Assembly (NCBI GenBank): GCA_035048485.1
Contig: CM068592.1
Location: forward strand, 38,583,501-38,647,500
Reading direction: 5' to 3'
Source: Pteria penguin
Lineage: Eukaryota; Mollusca; Bivalvia; Pterioida; Pteriidae
Length of the DNA stretch: 64,000 nt
The notes beneath the pieces are model-generated. The model worked only from the letters and a program-made list of their open reading frames with translations, was not told the DNA's origin and made no database searches. Shown piece by piece: positions 1-34,330 of the stretch. The translations under genes were made by a program, and so were the position numbers. Each line of letters begins with the position of its first letter. The first letter of the stretch is position 1.

Positions 1-41
1 CAATAAAAAACCCATGATTTAAAGAAAAAGACAAAGGAATT

Positions 42-108
42 TTGAGATTGAAATTTATTAAACCCTATTATGAATATCTTTGTCGACCCTCTGTCTTTAA
101 AATTAGTT
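42..108 (+). mobile_element. LINE pol C-terminal remnant (very short)
   Basis: The plus frame reads LKFIKPYY followed by RPSVFK. This matches the same segment of the LINE remnant at 36570-37200 (KFMRPCY...PSVFKLV) and of the minus-strand remnant near 33740-34330 (KPSMFKLV). It is probably the extreme C-terminal end of the same non-LTR retrotransposon family, cut off by the window edge. The call rests on internal similarity only. Confidence 0.4.
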
Positions 109-124
109 CACCATATACCAAAGC

Positions 125-345
125 ATTATCAATATGTCTCGTCCTGATGCATTGCATACAAATTTACACCTTTACAACGGACCCTCGCGAAGCAGTGAGG
201 GATCTTTTAAGTGTCATGCCTACCGCGACATGGGACCTCGTTCTTTTTTTAAGAAAACTGTCTCACCCGAAAGACAAGACACATTTGGACCTAAATCGGA
301 AGTCGAACCCGGGACCTCTCGGTCGTAAACCGAACACCTCATTCA
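125..345 (-). mobile_element. degenerate tRNA-derived SINE
   Basis: Contains the window-wide SINE core in minus orientation: a 'gatgcattgcatacaaattt' tract, 'gaagcagtgagggatctttt', 'gtctcacccgaaagac', and a decayed tRNA-like head with a reverse B-box ('gtcgaacccgggacc'). No target-site duplication is recognisable. The 109-aa open frame across it is a chance ORF. Confidence 0.75.
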
Positions 346-1169
346 CAGAACTACATCAGCTTATCAAGTGATTCAATATGTAGACATATATAATAAAATA
401 GTAGTGTACCTGTGATAGGAAATATCTATTTCGTGTGAAAACTTTAGTGAAGATATTAAAAATCTATCTATCATCTGAATTAAATATTGAATTGTCTTAT
501 ATTGAGAGTTTGAACAGCAAAATCATTCCACAATATGATTGTTTATACAAGAATTTGCAAAGTTCTCTAGCTTTAAACATTACGAAATATTTTCAAAATG
601 ATCACCTTTTTATGCATCATTTTTTCTTACTCCTTTTATTCATCAAAGTACAATTTAGTATCCAAAAATACTCCTGTTATAAGTGAATTGTGAAATTGCC
701 ATCCAAGCTGTGGGAGTCCTAAAAGGGAACGTGGAATCCGTAATATTATACAAACGAGCACTCTCTACCTGATTACACGTTTATAATCTCTATGTTATTG
801 TATGGATCCCAACATGACATGTAGCTGTACATGCCTGCGACGAAAAAGAACCTATTCGTTTTTTAAATGTTTCCATCTACAGTATAAATGATTAGGTTTA
901 CAAGAACCGTTACTACCCGGGTTGGGTTTTTAGGGGAAAGGTTTCAAATTTCATTAATGCACTGATATAAAATACTCATTTTTATAATATATATCGTTTA
1001 TATATTTATGCTACCAAAAGTAAGAAAAACAATATTTTTCATTACTCAAATATTTGTAACGGGAGTAACTAATATACATTTATTCAGTTACAATAACGAT
1101 AAACACTTGGATGATGAATACCGTTCTTGTAGTACCATTCATACAGCACCTGTATATGTCGTATCTCTT

Positions 1170-1296
1170 TTCAATGGATCACGTATTACACGGGTTCGAT
1201 CACCTAATGATTTCAATGGATTACGTGTTACATGGGTTCGATCACCTAATGATTTCAATGGATCACGTGTTACACGGGTTCGATCACCCAATGATC
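1170..1296. repeat. 42-bp tandem repeat, 3 copies
   Basis: Three near-identical units built on 'gatttcaatggatcacgtg' + 'ttacacgggttcgatcac'. Because 42 is divisible by 3, overlapping open frames run through the array; these are not evidence for a gene. Confidence 0.85.
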
Positions 1297-1359
1297 AACA
1301 CTCTATATGCGTACTATCGGTCGATTCTTATGGTATCGCCATTCCTTGAGTATTATCCG

Positions 1360-2220
1360 ACCGGGACCAAAGAAGATCTAGTAACCTTGACTTTTGAAAT
1401 GATGTTAAGAACTTTAAGCTGGATTTCATATTTTTGAACCATGAGGAATAGGGCTTTGATAATCTCTTTATGACCAGAGCTTTTATTTGGTACCATGACA
1501 TTTGATTTAGTGACCTTGAACTTTTACCTACTTTAAAAAAATTAACATGGGTTTTACCTTTTGGACCATAAGGGACAGGCTTTCATATTTCACATATAGA
1601 TCCCTTGCTTTCATGTGGTATCATAAAATTTGTCCATTGATATTGACTTTGAACATTGACCTAATTTTAAAACACTTAACCAGGGCAGTATCTCTTGAAC
1701 TCCAAGAGCTTTAATTTAGGGTTATGACTTTTGACCTGGCAACATTGACTCTAGATTTTGTCTTACTTTCATTTACTTAGAGTATGCATGTATCATTTTG
1801 ATATGATGAGTTCAAATTTTGTAGACTTCTGTCATTTTTCACCATCTGAGTCAGAACATGTATTATACTTACTATTTTCATTTGCTGTAGGTGCAACTGT
1901 GCACGTATTCTATTTTCTTCCGATTTTTGGTGTTTGTTTTTATATAAACAAAATATATTTATTTAGTGATTTATTTACTTACTTATTCATATTTCATCAA
2001 GTTAATTATCTATGTTTTTTCTTGAATATATAATCAGGTTCCATTGATTATAGATACAAAATATTTTACATTGACCTTGAAGTCTGGCAACTGGATGAAA
2101 AAATTGCTTGGAAAATATGTTCTGATGCAGGGAATAATGATCCTCTGAATCTGCTTGTTATGTTTCTCTATTTTGAAAATTTACACCCATTTCCGGCAAG
2201 CTTTGTTGTCTTTGACAACT
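1360..2220. other. gene-free stretch with decayed 'gacctt' repeat
   Basis: Loose repetition of 'gaccttgaac...ctttaaaa...gggctttgat' style units of roughly 120-140 bp to about 1750, resembling the repeat at 3290-4150 but more diverged. The rest is AT-rich with no supported gene. Confidence 0.4.
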
Positions 2221-2221
2221 C

Positions 2222-2915
2222 TTGTTTCACCTATATGATGACGGCGTCTGCCTGATGAATTGCAAAGAAATTTTCCTGAGGGATCTTTATATAGATCTCT
2301 GCTATGACCCCATCCCAAGTAGTAAGGGGAGGGATTTTATATCTCTGCTATGACCCCATCCCAAGTAGTGAAGGGAGGGATTTTATATCTCTGCTATGAC
2401 CCCATCCCAAGTAGTGAGGGATCTTTATATCTCTGCTATGACCCCATTCCAAGTAGTGAGGGATCTTTATATCTCTGCTATGACCTCATCCCAAGTAATG
2501 AGGGATCTTTATATCTCTGCTATGACCCCGTCCCAAGTAGTGAGGGATCTTTATATCTCTGCTATGACCTCATCCCAAGTAATGAGGGATCTTTATATCT
2601 CTGCTATGACCCCGTCCGAAGTAGTGAGGGATCTTTATATCTCTGCTATGACCCCATCCTAAGTAGTGAGGGATCTTTATATCTCTGCTATGACCCCATC
2701 CCAAGTAGTGAGGGATTTTTTATCTCTGCTTTGACCCCATCCCAAGTAGTGAGGAATCTTTATATCTCTGCTATGACCCAATCCCAAGTAGTGAGGGATC
2801 TTTTATGTGCCACTGTTTTCACAATCTCATCCGAAAGACAGGGCACCCATGGCGGAAGTCGAACCTGGGACCTCTCAATCACGAGCCTAGCACCTCATCC
2901 CTACATTGGCTTACC
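2222..2915 (-). mobile_element. SINE interrupted by an expanded internal array
   Basis: The left part carries SINE 3'-side sequence ('cacctatatgatgacggcgtctgcctgatg') and the right part carries the core and tRNA head in minus orientation ('ctcatccgaaagacagggcacc', 'gtcgaacctgggacctc', 'cacgagcctagcacctcatcc'). Between them the 'gtgagggatcttta' core segment is expanded into a 12-unit array (2278-2805). The expansion therefore happened within a resident SINE copy. Confidence 0.75.
2278..2805. repeat. 42-bp minisatellite (about 12 units) inside a SINE
   Basis: The unit is 'gagggatctttatatctctg' followed by 'ctatgaccccatcccaagtagt' (42 bp, i.e. 14 codons). Two early units are longer (about 45-48 bp). 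Units with 'cctcatcccaagtaatg' and 'ccccgtcc.aagtagtg' alternate at about 2472-2640, suggesting amplification of an 84-bp dimer. Open frames of 220 and 88 aa here are artefacts of the in-frame period. Confidence 0.92.
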
Positions 2916-3285
2916 ATTCTTCCTTCTTTCGCAAAATCAAGCACATTTTGAAATAAACTTTCAAAATAAAAAAAAAATGAAGGAAATCATGTCTAGACAA
3001 GAGTATCCGTAAAACTGATGTATGCTCCCCGAACGGCAGTTATGATGTAGAAAATTGATGACTCAATTCACATACCAAAAAATCAGTAAAACTGATGAAT
3101 GCACCAAGAAGCACAGCAATAATGAAGGAAATGAATGATTCAGTATATAGAAAATCATTGTATTAATTGATGACGATTTCAAATCTCAATGTATCATATG
3201 GATATCCAGTTGAGTCAACTGTAGAACAAGAAGTGATCACAGTTTCTTAAACTAAAATGAGTAAGCTTAGCCTTGATTAGTAATG

Positions 3286-4150
3286 AAATGAAACTTTTTA
3301 TCGTGAACATGACCATTCAGAAATGACATTGAGTGACTTTTGTCCAAAAGCTTTTAACCTAAATAACATGTTTGGTGAAGTATGATCAAATTCTGATGAA
3401 AGGTGTAGGGGATATAAGTACTTCATGGTATTTTAAGTCATAGTTAGTAAGTGACCTTGATCTTTCAGAAATGACCTTGAGTGACCTTTGTCCAAAAGTC
3501 CTTACCCTTAATAATATTTTGATGAAGTATGATCAAATTCTGATAAAAAGTGTAGCAGATATATGTACTTCATGGCATTTTAAGACATAGTTAATAAAAT
3601 TACCTTGACCTTTCAGAAATGACCTTGAGTGACCTTTGTTCAAAATCCTTAAGCTAAAGAACATTTTTGTGAAGTATGATCAAATTCTGATGTAAGGTGT
3701 AGGAGATATAAGTACATCATGTTGCTTAAAGTCATAGTTAGTAAGTGACCTTGACCTTTCAGAAATTAACTTGAGTGACCTTTGTCCCAAAGCTCTTAAC
3801 CAAAATAATATTTTGGTGAAGTATGGTCAAATTCTGACGAAAGGTGTAGGAGATATAAGTACATCATGTTACTTAAAGTCATAGTTAATAAGTGACCTTG
3901 ACCTTTCAGAAATTAACTTGAATGACATTTGTCCCATAGCCCTTAAACAAAATAATATTTTGTTGAAGTATGGTCAAATTCTGATGAAAGGTGTAGGAGA
4001 TATACATACTTCATTGTATTTTAAGTCATAGTTAATAAGTGACATTGACCTTTCAGAAATGACCTTGAGTGACCTTTGTCGCAAAGCCCCTAACCTAAAT
4101 AATACTTTGGTGAAGTATGATCAAATTCTGATTAAAGGTATAGGAGATAT
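3286..4150. repeat. about 147-bp tandem repeat, about 6 copies
   Basis: The phrase 'ttcagaaatgaccttgagtg' recurs near 3318, 3466, 3615, 3760, 3908 and 4055 (spacing 145-149 bp), each followed by 'gaagtatgatcaaattctga' and 'ggtgtaggagatataagta'. Copies differ by several substitutions, so the array is not recent. Confidence 0.9.
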
Positions 4151-4154
4151 GAGC

Positions 4155-4208
4155 TCGGACAGACAGACAGACAGAGACAGATGGATGGAGAGACAGACAG
4201 ACAGACAT
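4155..4208. repeat. (GACA)n microsatellite
   Basis: An interrupted run of gaca/ggac units immediately inside the right terminus of the TIR element. Confidence 0.85.
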
Positions 4209-4419
4209 GACAGCAACTAAGTGTTCCCCCCAAAATTTTCGGGGAGCATAAAAACTTAAAACACTTATGGGTATGGTAATTATTACAGATCCTCCATTCT
4301 TTCGTTTTTTACATTATTGTCGCACATCCTCAATTTGCAGTATGTAGTCTAACCTCTGTTCTATTGTTGTTTTGCTGTGACACTCCCCACGCAGTGTTTT
4401 TATAGATATGTATTACACA

Positions 4420-4895
4420 AAGTGGTCGAAGTGTTACGCTGAGCATAAAAAGTGGTCCATAATTTACAATGGGCTTAGAAAGTGGTCTGTGTTACAATGG
4501 GCTTAGAAAGTAGTCTATCTGTTGATTGATTGATTTTTGTTTTACGTCACAACACGAATATTTCACGTATATGGTGACGGCATCTGCCTGATGCGGGGCA
4601 TATAAATTTTGACCTTTGCAACGGACCCACCCGAAGCAGTGAGGGATCTTTAATGTGCCATGCATACCACAACACGGGGCCTCGGATTTTACTGTCTCAT
4701 CCGAAAGACATGAAACCGGCATGACCAGACCGGGACTCGAACCCTGGCCTCCCGATCAGGAGTCCGACGCGATACCACTAGGTCATGCCGGCTTTGGTCT
4801 ATCTGTCGCACTGGGCATGGAAAGTGGTCTATGTGGTACATTAGGCATAAAAAGTGACGATGTGTTACACTAAGCATAGAAAGTGGTCCATTTTT
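4420..4895. repeat. short tandem repeat split by a SINE
   Basis: Units of roughly 30-34 bp ('cataaaaagtggtccata...ttacactgggc' style) lie at 4420-4512 and resume at 4807-4895. They are separated by the SINE at 4523-4796, whose target-site duplication falls inside one unit, so the array is older than the SINE. Confidence 0.7.
4513..4806 (-). mobile_element. full-length SINE with 10-bp TSD
   Basis: Element 4523-4796 in minus orientation: (TGATT)n tail, 'tttacgtcac', conserved core ('gacccacccgaagcagtgag', 'tctcatccgaaagacatg'), then the tRNA-like head with reverse B-box 'ggactcgaacc'. Direct repeats GTCTATCTGT flank it at 4513-4522 and 4797-4806. The clean TSD shows insertion by target-primed retrotransposition. 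Confidence 0.95.
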
Positions 4896-4899
4896 TGGA

Positions 4900-7800
4900 C
4901 CAAAATGACAAATCCAACCACCCACATTACTTATATGGAGCAAATCTTAGATTCAACACAAGAACTCAACAGTTTGATTTCTGAGTTTATAAATGACATG
5001 CTTACTGACATGACATAATAGACAAATGATAATACATACAGATCATAGAAAAAGTAACCATGGCAACAAATACTGTTCAGATCTATATTTAAAACAATGA
5101 AGATGAATGACCACAGAAAGCATATTAAGCAACCTTCAAAGCTCTTACTGAACAGATATGTAAAACCACTGAACTCATAAATACAAAATCTGGATCATAC
5201 TGTGTTATCTAATACATATCCAAGAAGACTTACAAATCAATAAAATACTTATTTCTCATTAAAACTGATTAAAAGACTGAGATCGCTGTCCTTCTTTTTA
5301 AATATAACAAAGAACACAATAATAATTTATTTCGCAGGAATGATACTTAATATAACACAGAACTATCCTAGATGATCTGTGTCAGTAATTTACCTGATTT
5401 CCATTTGATATCATTTGATGGAACATGTATGTTGCCAATGAAATTAATTTAAAACTTAGGAGTGACTGACATAGAAAGACAGACATATGATGAACAAAGT
5501 GACATGTTAATATGCTTTGCATGTGCCATAAAAATCTTAAATATATCTACCTAATGAGCAGATCAATAAATATATTCATAAATGATGGAAAACATACATA
5601 GATACATTCTTCATTGCTAAATAACGATTTTTTAAAGAGTTTGCATATCATCAATGATTATTATACAAATACAGTCACTAAAATTATCATCTTTTACTTC
5701 CTAGATATATTTTCTTTTAAAAAAAGTGTGACAAGTATGTATTTAATTTTAAATTTTAAATAATTCTATCACAATTTGGCTACTCTTTCAAACAACAACA
5801 GAGTAAGGGTATCTCCTTCACAGAATGGGCCTTAAACTGAGGCCTGATGATAGACTGGTTACTTTACCCTGAAAAATTAACTAACAGGACCCAAAACTTT
5901 TGTCAAATAAAGGCTGCAGTGTAGACGTAATAAAGAGTCCAGAAATATTATGAAGGAACTTGTCAGAAAGTAAGAATGTGACACAAAAAAAGAAAGGAAT
6001 CCTTAGTTCTTTCTTAACTGCTTTGGTTTATAATGGTTTTAAATTTTCAGTAACACAAAACCTTTATATAAAATTTTGTGTATTGAAGCATGACACTTTA
6101 CCACCCTACATAACATAATGGAGGTGACATATGGTAACACTAAAATCAATGTGAACAATGCTGTAATAAAACAGTATAAAACACTGCTAGACTCTGCTTT
6201 GAGTCGATTATGTATTGAAACTGAAACAGCAAAACAAACACTTAGAACTGCAATGAGTCCAAAACTAAATAACACTTAAGAAAATTGAGATAAATTCAGC
6301 TATCCAACTTACATTTCTAAAGGCTACCAAAGAAAAAAAAAACTAAAACAAAAAAAAAAAAAACATTAGTGAAGTTCTTCAATGCATCATATACTGATAG
6401 CACTTGAGAGTGATAAAAAATATTTCCTCAGATGATAGAATCAGTTCCTCTGTCGATATGAACTCAATTCTAAACTATAGTACCTTTCAGAATTATGCAT
6501 TATACAAGTTACAATGTCTGTACACATATACAAGACCATTGTGGCATGCTCTAGTCCGGAATCTCTGCTCCTTCCAAGAAGAAAGACGACCCACAACAGG
6601 GCTTGTGATGGAATCTCTGCTCCTTCTATAGAGAAAGACGACCCACAACAGGACTGGTGATGGTGATATTAAACCCTTTACAGGTAACACTTCACTGGCT
6701 TTAAAAAGATGTCCAAAAAAAATCAATACTTCAAACTTTCATAATGAACAACTACCCCTTACATCTATATATACATTTACATCCCACACAACACATGAAA
6801 GACAATGAAATATGTTTTCAAAATATGAATATCTCAGTCTGCTGTGTGAATCTATTTTGCATGCAAATATGGCAGTTTACTTTGACATTATAGGAACATA
6901 CTCTAATACACAAATGTGAATATGGATTAAATATCTGGGTCAAATTTTATTCATAAGCCAAAAATTTCTGTAAACTCAAGTCCATTGTATTATAAATGAT
7001 TTTGCTCTTAATACCTACTTTCAATTCCTGTGATCTTATATATATATTTAGATATGATTATTATGGATCTACTAAATAAACAATTATAGTTATAGTTATA
7101 AGGGTCCAAAACACAATTATTAATGTCATTTATTGCATAGAAATAATACTTACAGATGTTTTCTACAAAATAAAAATTGTGGAGAAAACTGAAATGTATT
7201 TCTGACAAAATCATGCAAAGCATTAAAACCTTGTATATTCTGCATCTTATTCATGTGGAGTAATTTTCTATCATACAGAACTGGCCAAATTGCTTAAAAA
7301 TCATAATATCATCATTCTTTTCTTTCTTCATGAAAATACATGTGTATACAATTTAAATGAGTTTATTTTAATATCAAGGAGTAGAAACATTTCAGGCTGA
7401 AAATACACTACTTATGAGAAATGATTTCCAAGTATTCATTTTTATACCCATACAGAATTGAAATAATGACTGTAAAAAAAATGTGTAATGGAAAAGCTAT
7501 GTGTGTGTTCCTAATATGACACCATGAAAATTCTAAATCTGTTTGACTTGAATAGAATGAAGAGATATTATATCAAAAAATTTGCATATGGTAAATATTT
7601 TTGTAGTAGTGTGTACTTCTGTTTTCTATAGAATCAAACTCCATAATATATGAAAGATGTATTGGTTAATCCTCAAACAATCCTTTCCACAGACTTACTA
7701 CAGACACAAACAGCTTACGTCAAAGTCTTACTTTCCCTACTTCCTAAACCTTATGAATCATCACACCGACTGAAAACAGAAATTGCCAAAAATTCTTTTA

Positions 7801-9045
7801 GTAGTGTATCAAAGGATCTTAAAGTGCGATGGAAATGAATGAAGTTTTTCAATGATACAAATATGTTGGTTACCATGATTGTCTGAAAATATTTGGAAAT
7901 GCTCATTTTTCTCCAAAAAAACCCTCCTAATTACAGACTTCAGTAGAAAAACCAATATATCAAGGTTATAACTCAAAAAATTTGTTTTTTAATCCTAATA
8001 TTTAAAGCTGATGAGATAATATTGCAGGAGACACGACCGAATACTAATTAGTATGGCAGAAAGCTTTGGTCAGCGCATCAAGATGTGGTACGCAGAGAAA
8101 TCAAAACAATAGTGACTTCGACAAAGAAAACTGATGTCTCCATGCACAATAAATAATAATGGTTTGCATCATCAAAGGCAAAGATTAGGGTACAATATGA
8201 AGGCTTAAAATAACATGAATTTTCACTGCATTTGACATAGCGAAAGCAGTATGGGCTTACAGATTTACATAAAGCCTGATACTATTTAAAGAAATAAATT
8301 ACATCATGCCTGGTGCTAATGTAGAATTCAATTACGTCTATTTATAGAATTATTTTATAAATAAAGTATACAGGAAAACTAGAATATAAAACATTTATCA
8401 AACCAAAGTATAATGCTCAACTTATGAGTACAATTTGTAATGGAAGAAGAATGTATTGGCATGTTAACAATCACATGACAAAGTTGAATTGTACCCTTTT
8501 CTCTTTCCATTAACATATGAAGAATAAAAATCAAATCAAAAGTTTACTTAAGATAAATTTAGATGTAAATACATATACATGTATATGGATATAAAAATTC
8601 TGATAATTTCTAGGCATAAACTGTAAGGTATCAATGTAAATGTGATTATCAGAAGAATTTACAGTTCAGCCGAACTTATCATCTATTTTGAACAAAACAC
8701 ATTTGAACAGCATACATATAGTATGTGACAATCAAACATAAAGATTGCAACTGGACAAACAGTATTAGGAACAAATATACAGTTTTGAACCAATCAGATC
8801 ACAAGTTACATTTAGGTATGAACTAAAGCCTACAAAATCTGACGATGTGACAGAACAGAATAAACAACTTGTTATAACAAAGTTGCTGACAATTGCACTT
8901 TAAGTATATGTAATGCACATTTTGACACATCCATTAAAAGCACAATCTGTCCTAAGAAAAATGTTTCCATCACATATGAGCGTCAAATTATGCTGCAGCA
9001 TTCTTTCTAGGTTATACTGTAGACAGTTTTCTTGAAACAGTAGTC
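4900..9045. other. gene-free AT-rich stretch downstream of Ral
   Basis: I see no coding exon, RNA gene or recognisable mobile element here apart from a small duplication at 6558-6663. Short open frames have AT-driven composition and no splice context. Part of it could be the Ral 3' UTR if polyadenylation is not at 9046. Confidence 0.4.
6558..6663. repeat. 52-bp direct duplication
   Basis: Two adjacent copies of 'ggaatctctgctccttc...gaaagacgacccacaacagg' with a few differences. Confidence 0.85.
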
Positions 9046-9051
9046 TTTATT
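9046..9051 (-). terminator. candidate polyadenylation signal of Ral
   Basis: AATAAA on the minus strand, about 160 nt beyond the Ral stop codon. It is the first canonical hexamer downstream. AT-rich sequence makes chance hexamers common, so this is only a candidate. Confidence 0.4.
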
Positions 9052-9208
9052 TTCCCCAAGAACAATCGAGGATGAGCGATAGATCTTCTTCACACATATT
9101 AAGACTGAATATTTCTGTGATTTATGTATATGTACATCATAAGCACGTGATAAAAATTTGGTAAAATATCGTGTCATGTGATATCATTAAAACACTAGCA
9201 TGAATTGG

Positions 9209-31961
<22,753 letters not shown>

Positions 31962-33175
31962 GTTGACGTTTTGGTTTCTACCCCAGCAGCTGAACATAAC
32001 AAAATTTGTAAATCCCAGTTGTTTGTAAAGAAATGTACCGTTTGTAATAAAGATTCACGTTTAAAGACCTGGATCAATATCAGTCCTTAACATAAACGGA
32101 AAATTTGAAATATTTTTTCGTGTTGTCTACATGTTTCTTACTATTTGTTCTAAAGTAAAATTTTAAGGCAAGTACTTAATAAATTTTAAATTACAAAATT
32201 TGCAATGATTCATCAAGTGCACTTACGAGCTATTATTTACAAGTGGTGGAATCTTTGAGCCCATATTATCATTCTACTGCAGTGTAGTCTAAATTTAGAA
32301 AATCAATATTCCTATTCTAGTCAGTATAACTCATTAACTTGCCAGCGCGTATCATTCATTCCTACTTTCATTTTCATTTTAAGCCTCTATTTCTCATAGG
32401 CGTATTTCATGTGTAAATTTCTTACCACATTTTCTGACAAATTAGACAGATAAAAGAATGCGTTGAATAATTAAGACTGGGCGTGCAACATTCTTCAACC
32501 TACACTGCATTGAACACAACCGCGAAGGTTAAGGCCAGAATGTAAACATTGTACATGTATCTAGACATAAGACAGCGTCAAGGAAAGGGAAATGAAATCT
32601 TTATTTGCGGTTAGACATGGCGGTATCAAATGTTACTGAGAAGACTTAATATTGCTATTATATTTCTCATTTATTCACAAAACCATTATTACAGGAATAT
32701 AATTTCTTTATCGCTGTAACAATATCATTGCCGGAAATAAGTTTCAATACTTTAATTCTATACAATTTAAGAACAAATAGGCATAAATACAGATAAATTA
32801 TACATATTATAGATATGAAAGACTTACATTTATTATGGAATATAAGCCTGCTTCACTTAAATCACTTTAATTCACAGATAATCCCTTGTTAATAATTTTC
32901 ATTACATTTGAACATCGGCAACATCAAAACTGGAAATGGCGAGCTCCTGAGTGCATTATGGGAATTCCCTATGATTTATATAGTTTTTAGATTTGAATAT
33001 AACAAAACGAATATATTGATCAGAACGATTTGACGTCAACAAAGCAGATTTTTCGCGGAGTGTTTTATTTTAAACCAAAGATTGAAAGAATGTTTTGAAA
33101 AAATCTCCCTTTTTAGTTTATAAATTGAAACAGGTCCGTGTAGGTAAAGGACGGAAAGAGAGAAAACCTTACTCC
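31962..33175. other. Ral 5' flank
   Basis: Expected to hold the non-coding 5' exon and promoter of Ral; I cannot place the start site. GC-richer patches with CpGs near 32510-32640 and 32920-33060 are the best candidates. No other gene is seen. Confidence 0.35.
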
Positions 33176-33221
33176 GCCCACCCAGAGATGTGTATATATA
33201 TATATATGTCTCTGGCCCACC
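33176..33221. mobile_element. 32-bp palindrome with 7-bp TSD (copy 2)
   Basis: 33183-33214 starts CAGAGATGTGTATATA and ends TATATATATGTCTCTG. GCCCACC flanks it on both sides (33176-33182, 33215-33221). The left arm carries substitutions relative to the 28766 copy. The GC-rich, non-repetitive target makes a chance 7-bp match unlikely. Confidence 0.8.
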
Positions 33222-33396
33222 CTCTCAAAAATCACCACATTCAATGTTATCAATATTATTCAATACGTTTTACATGTATGTTGGCGTATGTTTCAATGTT
33301 CTCTTTATCTATTTTAAAACAAGCAAGCTACGCTTTGTGTATGTAGTGGGTAAATGAGATAACAAAATGACATCATCTTCACAACAAAAATGAGAC

Positions 33397-33446
33397 ATTT
33401 TATCAGAGACATATATACACATGTGTATATATGTCTCTGATTTTAT
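33397..33446. mobile_element. 36-bp perfect palindrome with 7-bp TSD (copy 3)
   Basis: 33404-33439 is base-for-base identical to 28766-28801. It is flanked by ATTTTAT at 33397-33403 and 33440-33446. Confidence 0.85.
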
Positions 33447-33738
33447 ACAATAAAATGAACAAATGTGACAATACAGTAGAACATTTTTACCATTAAAATC
33501 CAGATAGATTTTACAATAGGGATCACAGTTACATGTATGAAGTTCTAAGAGTCATGCACGTGCTGCTTATTGTTTTTCTCGTACATACGAAGAGTTACCA
33601 AAAGCTGATTTTTTTTCTGAATTTTCATGTTACAAGTCACGAAACGAAGTGTCAGATCAACTGGATCAGTTGATATCCATTATATATATATATAATTAGA
33701 CAATATGTACATAGTGAGTAGAACAATATAAATGTGAG

Positions 33739-34330
33739 TTACAATATATATAGCGAATACCTGTAGTATAATATATAAGAGAGTACAGTATCAGTATATA
33801 TGATATTACATAATAATAATAAAAAAGTAAGACTGTAAATGTATATATGGAGGTAAGAACAAGGTTTATTACTTCTCAAAATCATAGCATTGATCAAATA
33901 TTTTGCTAAGTTGCATAAAGATGTTTTATTTTTTATAGATAGTAACTGAACGAGCTTGAACATTGACGGTTTTCTCCAAAAATACTGCTTTATAAACACA
34001 CTTCTAAGATAATTGTATTTTGGACAGACAAGAATGAAATGAAACTCATCTTCAATTTCATTTAAACTACATTTATCACAAATTCTTAGAGCTCTGTCTA
34101 CATTTGCATATCTGCCTCTCTCAATAAAAAGATCATGAGTGGATAGTCTGAAGTTTGACAGTATTGATATGAAAGAATCAGGTAATGATTTACGAAAATA
34201 ATATTGTAAGAAGTATGTATCTGGTAAGTATTTATACAATCTACATTTAGGAGACGTTTCAAAGATGCAGTCATTTCTTGAATAAAAATATCATTTAGTT
34301 TAGTCTTAAAAGCATGTAAAAACAAATACC
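33739..34330 (-). mobile_element. LINE reverse-transcriptase C-terminal fragment
   Basis: The minus-strand 166-aa frame reads YKYLPDTYF...RLSTHDLFIERGRY then CDKC...EDEFHFILVCPKYNYLR. This is the Cys/His C-terminal region typical of non-LTR retrotransposon pol proteins. The preceding part (FKTKLNDIFIQEM) is in another frame at 34260-34325, so at least one frameshift separates them. It is a dead, 5'-truncated copy. The same family recurs at 36570-37200 and 42-108. Confidence 0.8.

Larger units (their letters stand above)
3021..4250. mobile_element. putative non-autonomous TIR element with internal minisatellite
   Basis: A 13-bp terminal inverted repeat, TATGCTCCCCGAA at 3021-3033 and its exact complement at 4238-4250, brackets a block of about 147-bp repeats and a (GACA)n tract. 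A second, diverged copy of the left end follows at about 3087. The right end, with GGGGAGCATAAAA preceded by a 'ggacagacagacag' tract, is a form I recognise as common in bivalve genomes. I see no clear target-site duplication and no transposase. Confidence 0.55.

Noticed and set aside
2350..3012. 220-aa plus ORF with 14-aa repeats
   Set aside because: It is produced by a 42-bp minisatellite with a period divisible by 3; no gene context.
4492..4722. Recurring MPVSCLSDETVK... ORFs (also at 18505, 23688, 41981)
   Set aside because: These are the SINE core read in one frame; the repeated 'protein' is a repeat artefact.
33176..33446. Palindromes explained as simple (TA)n hairpins
   Set aside because: The non-TA termini (CAGAGA/TCTCTG) and exact 7-bp flanking duplications recur at separate loci, which simple TA runs would not give.
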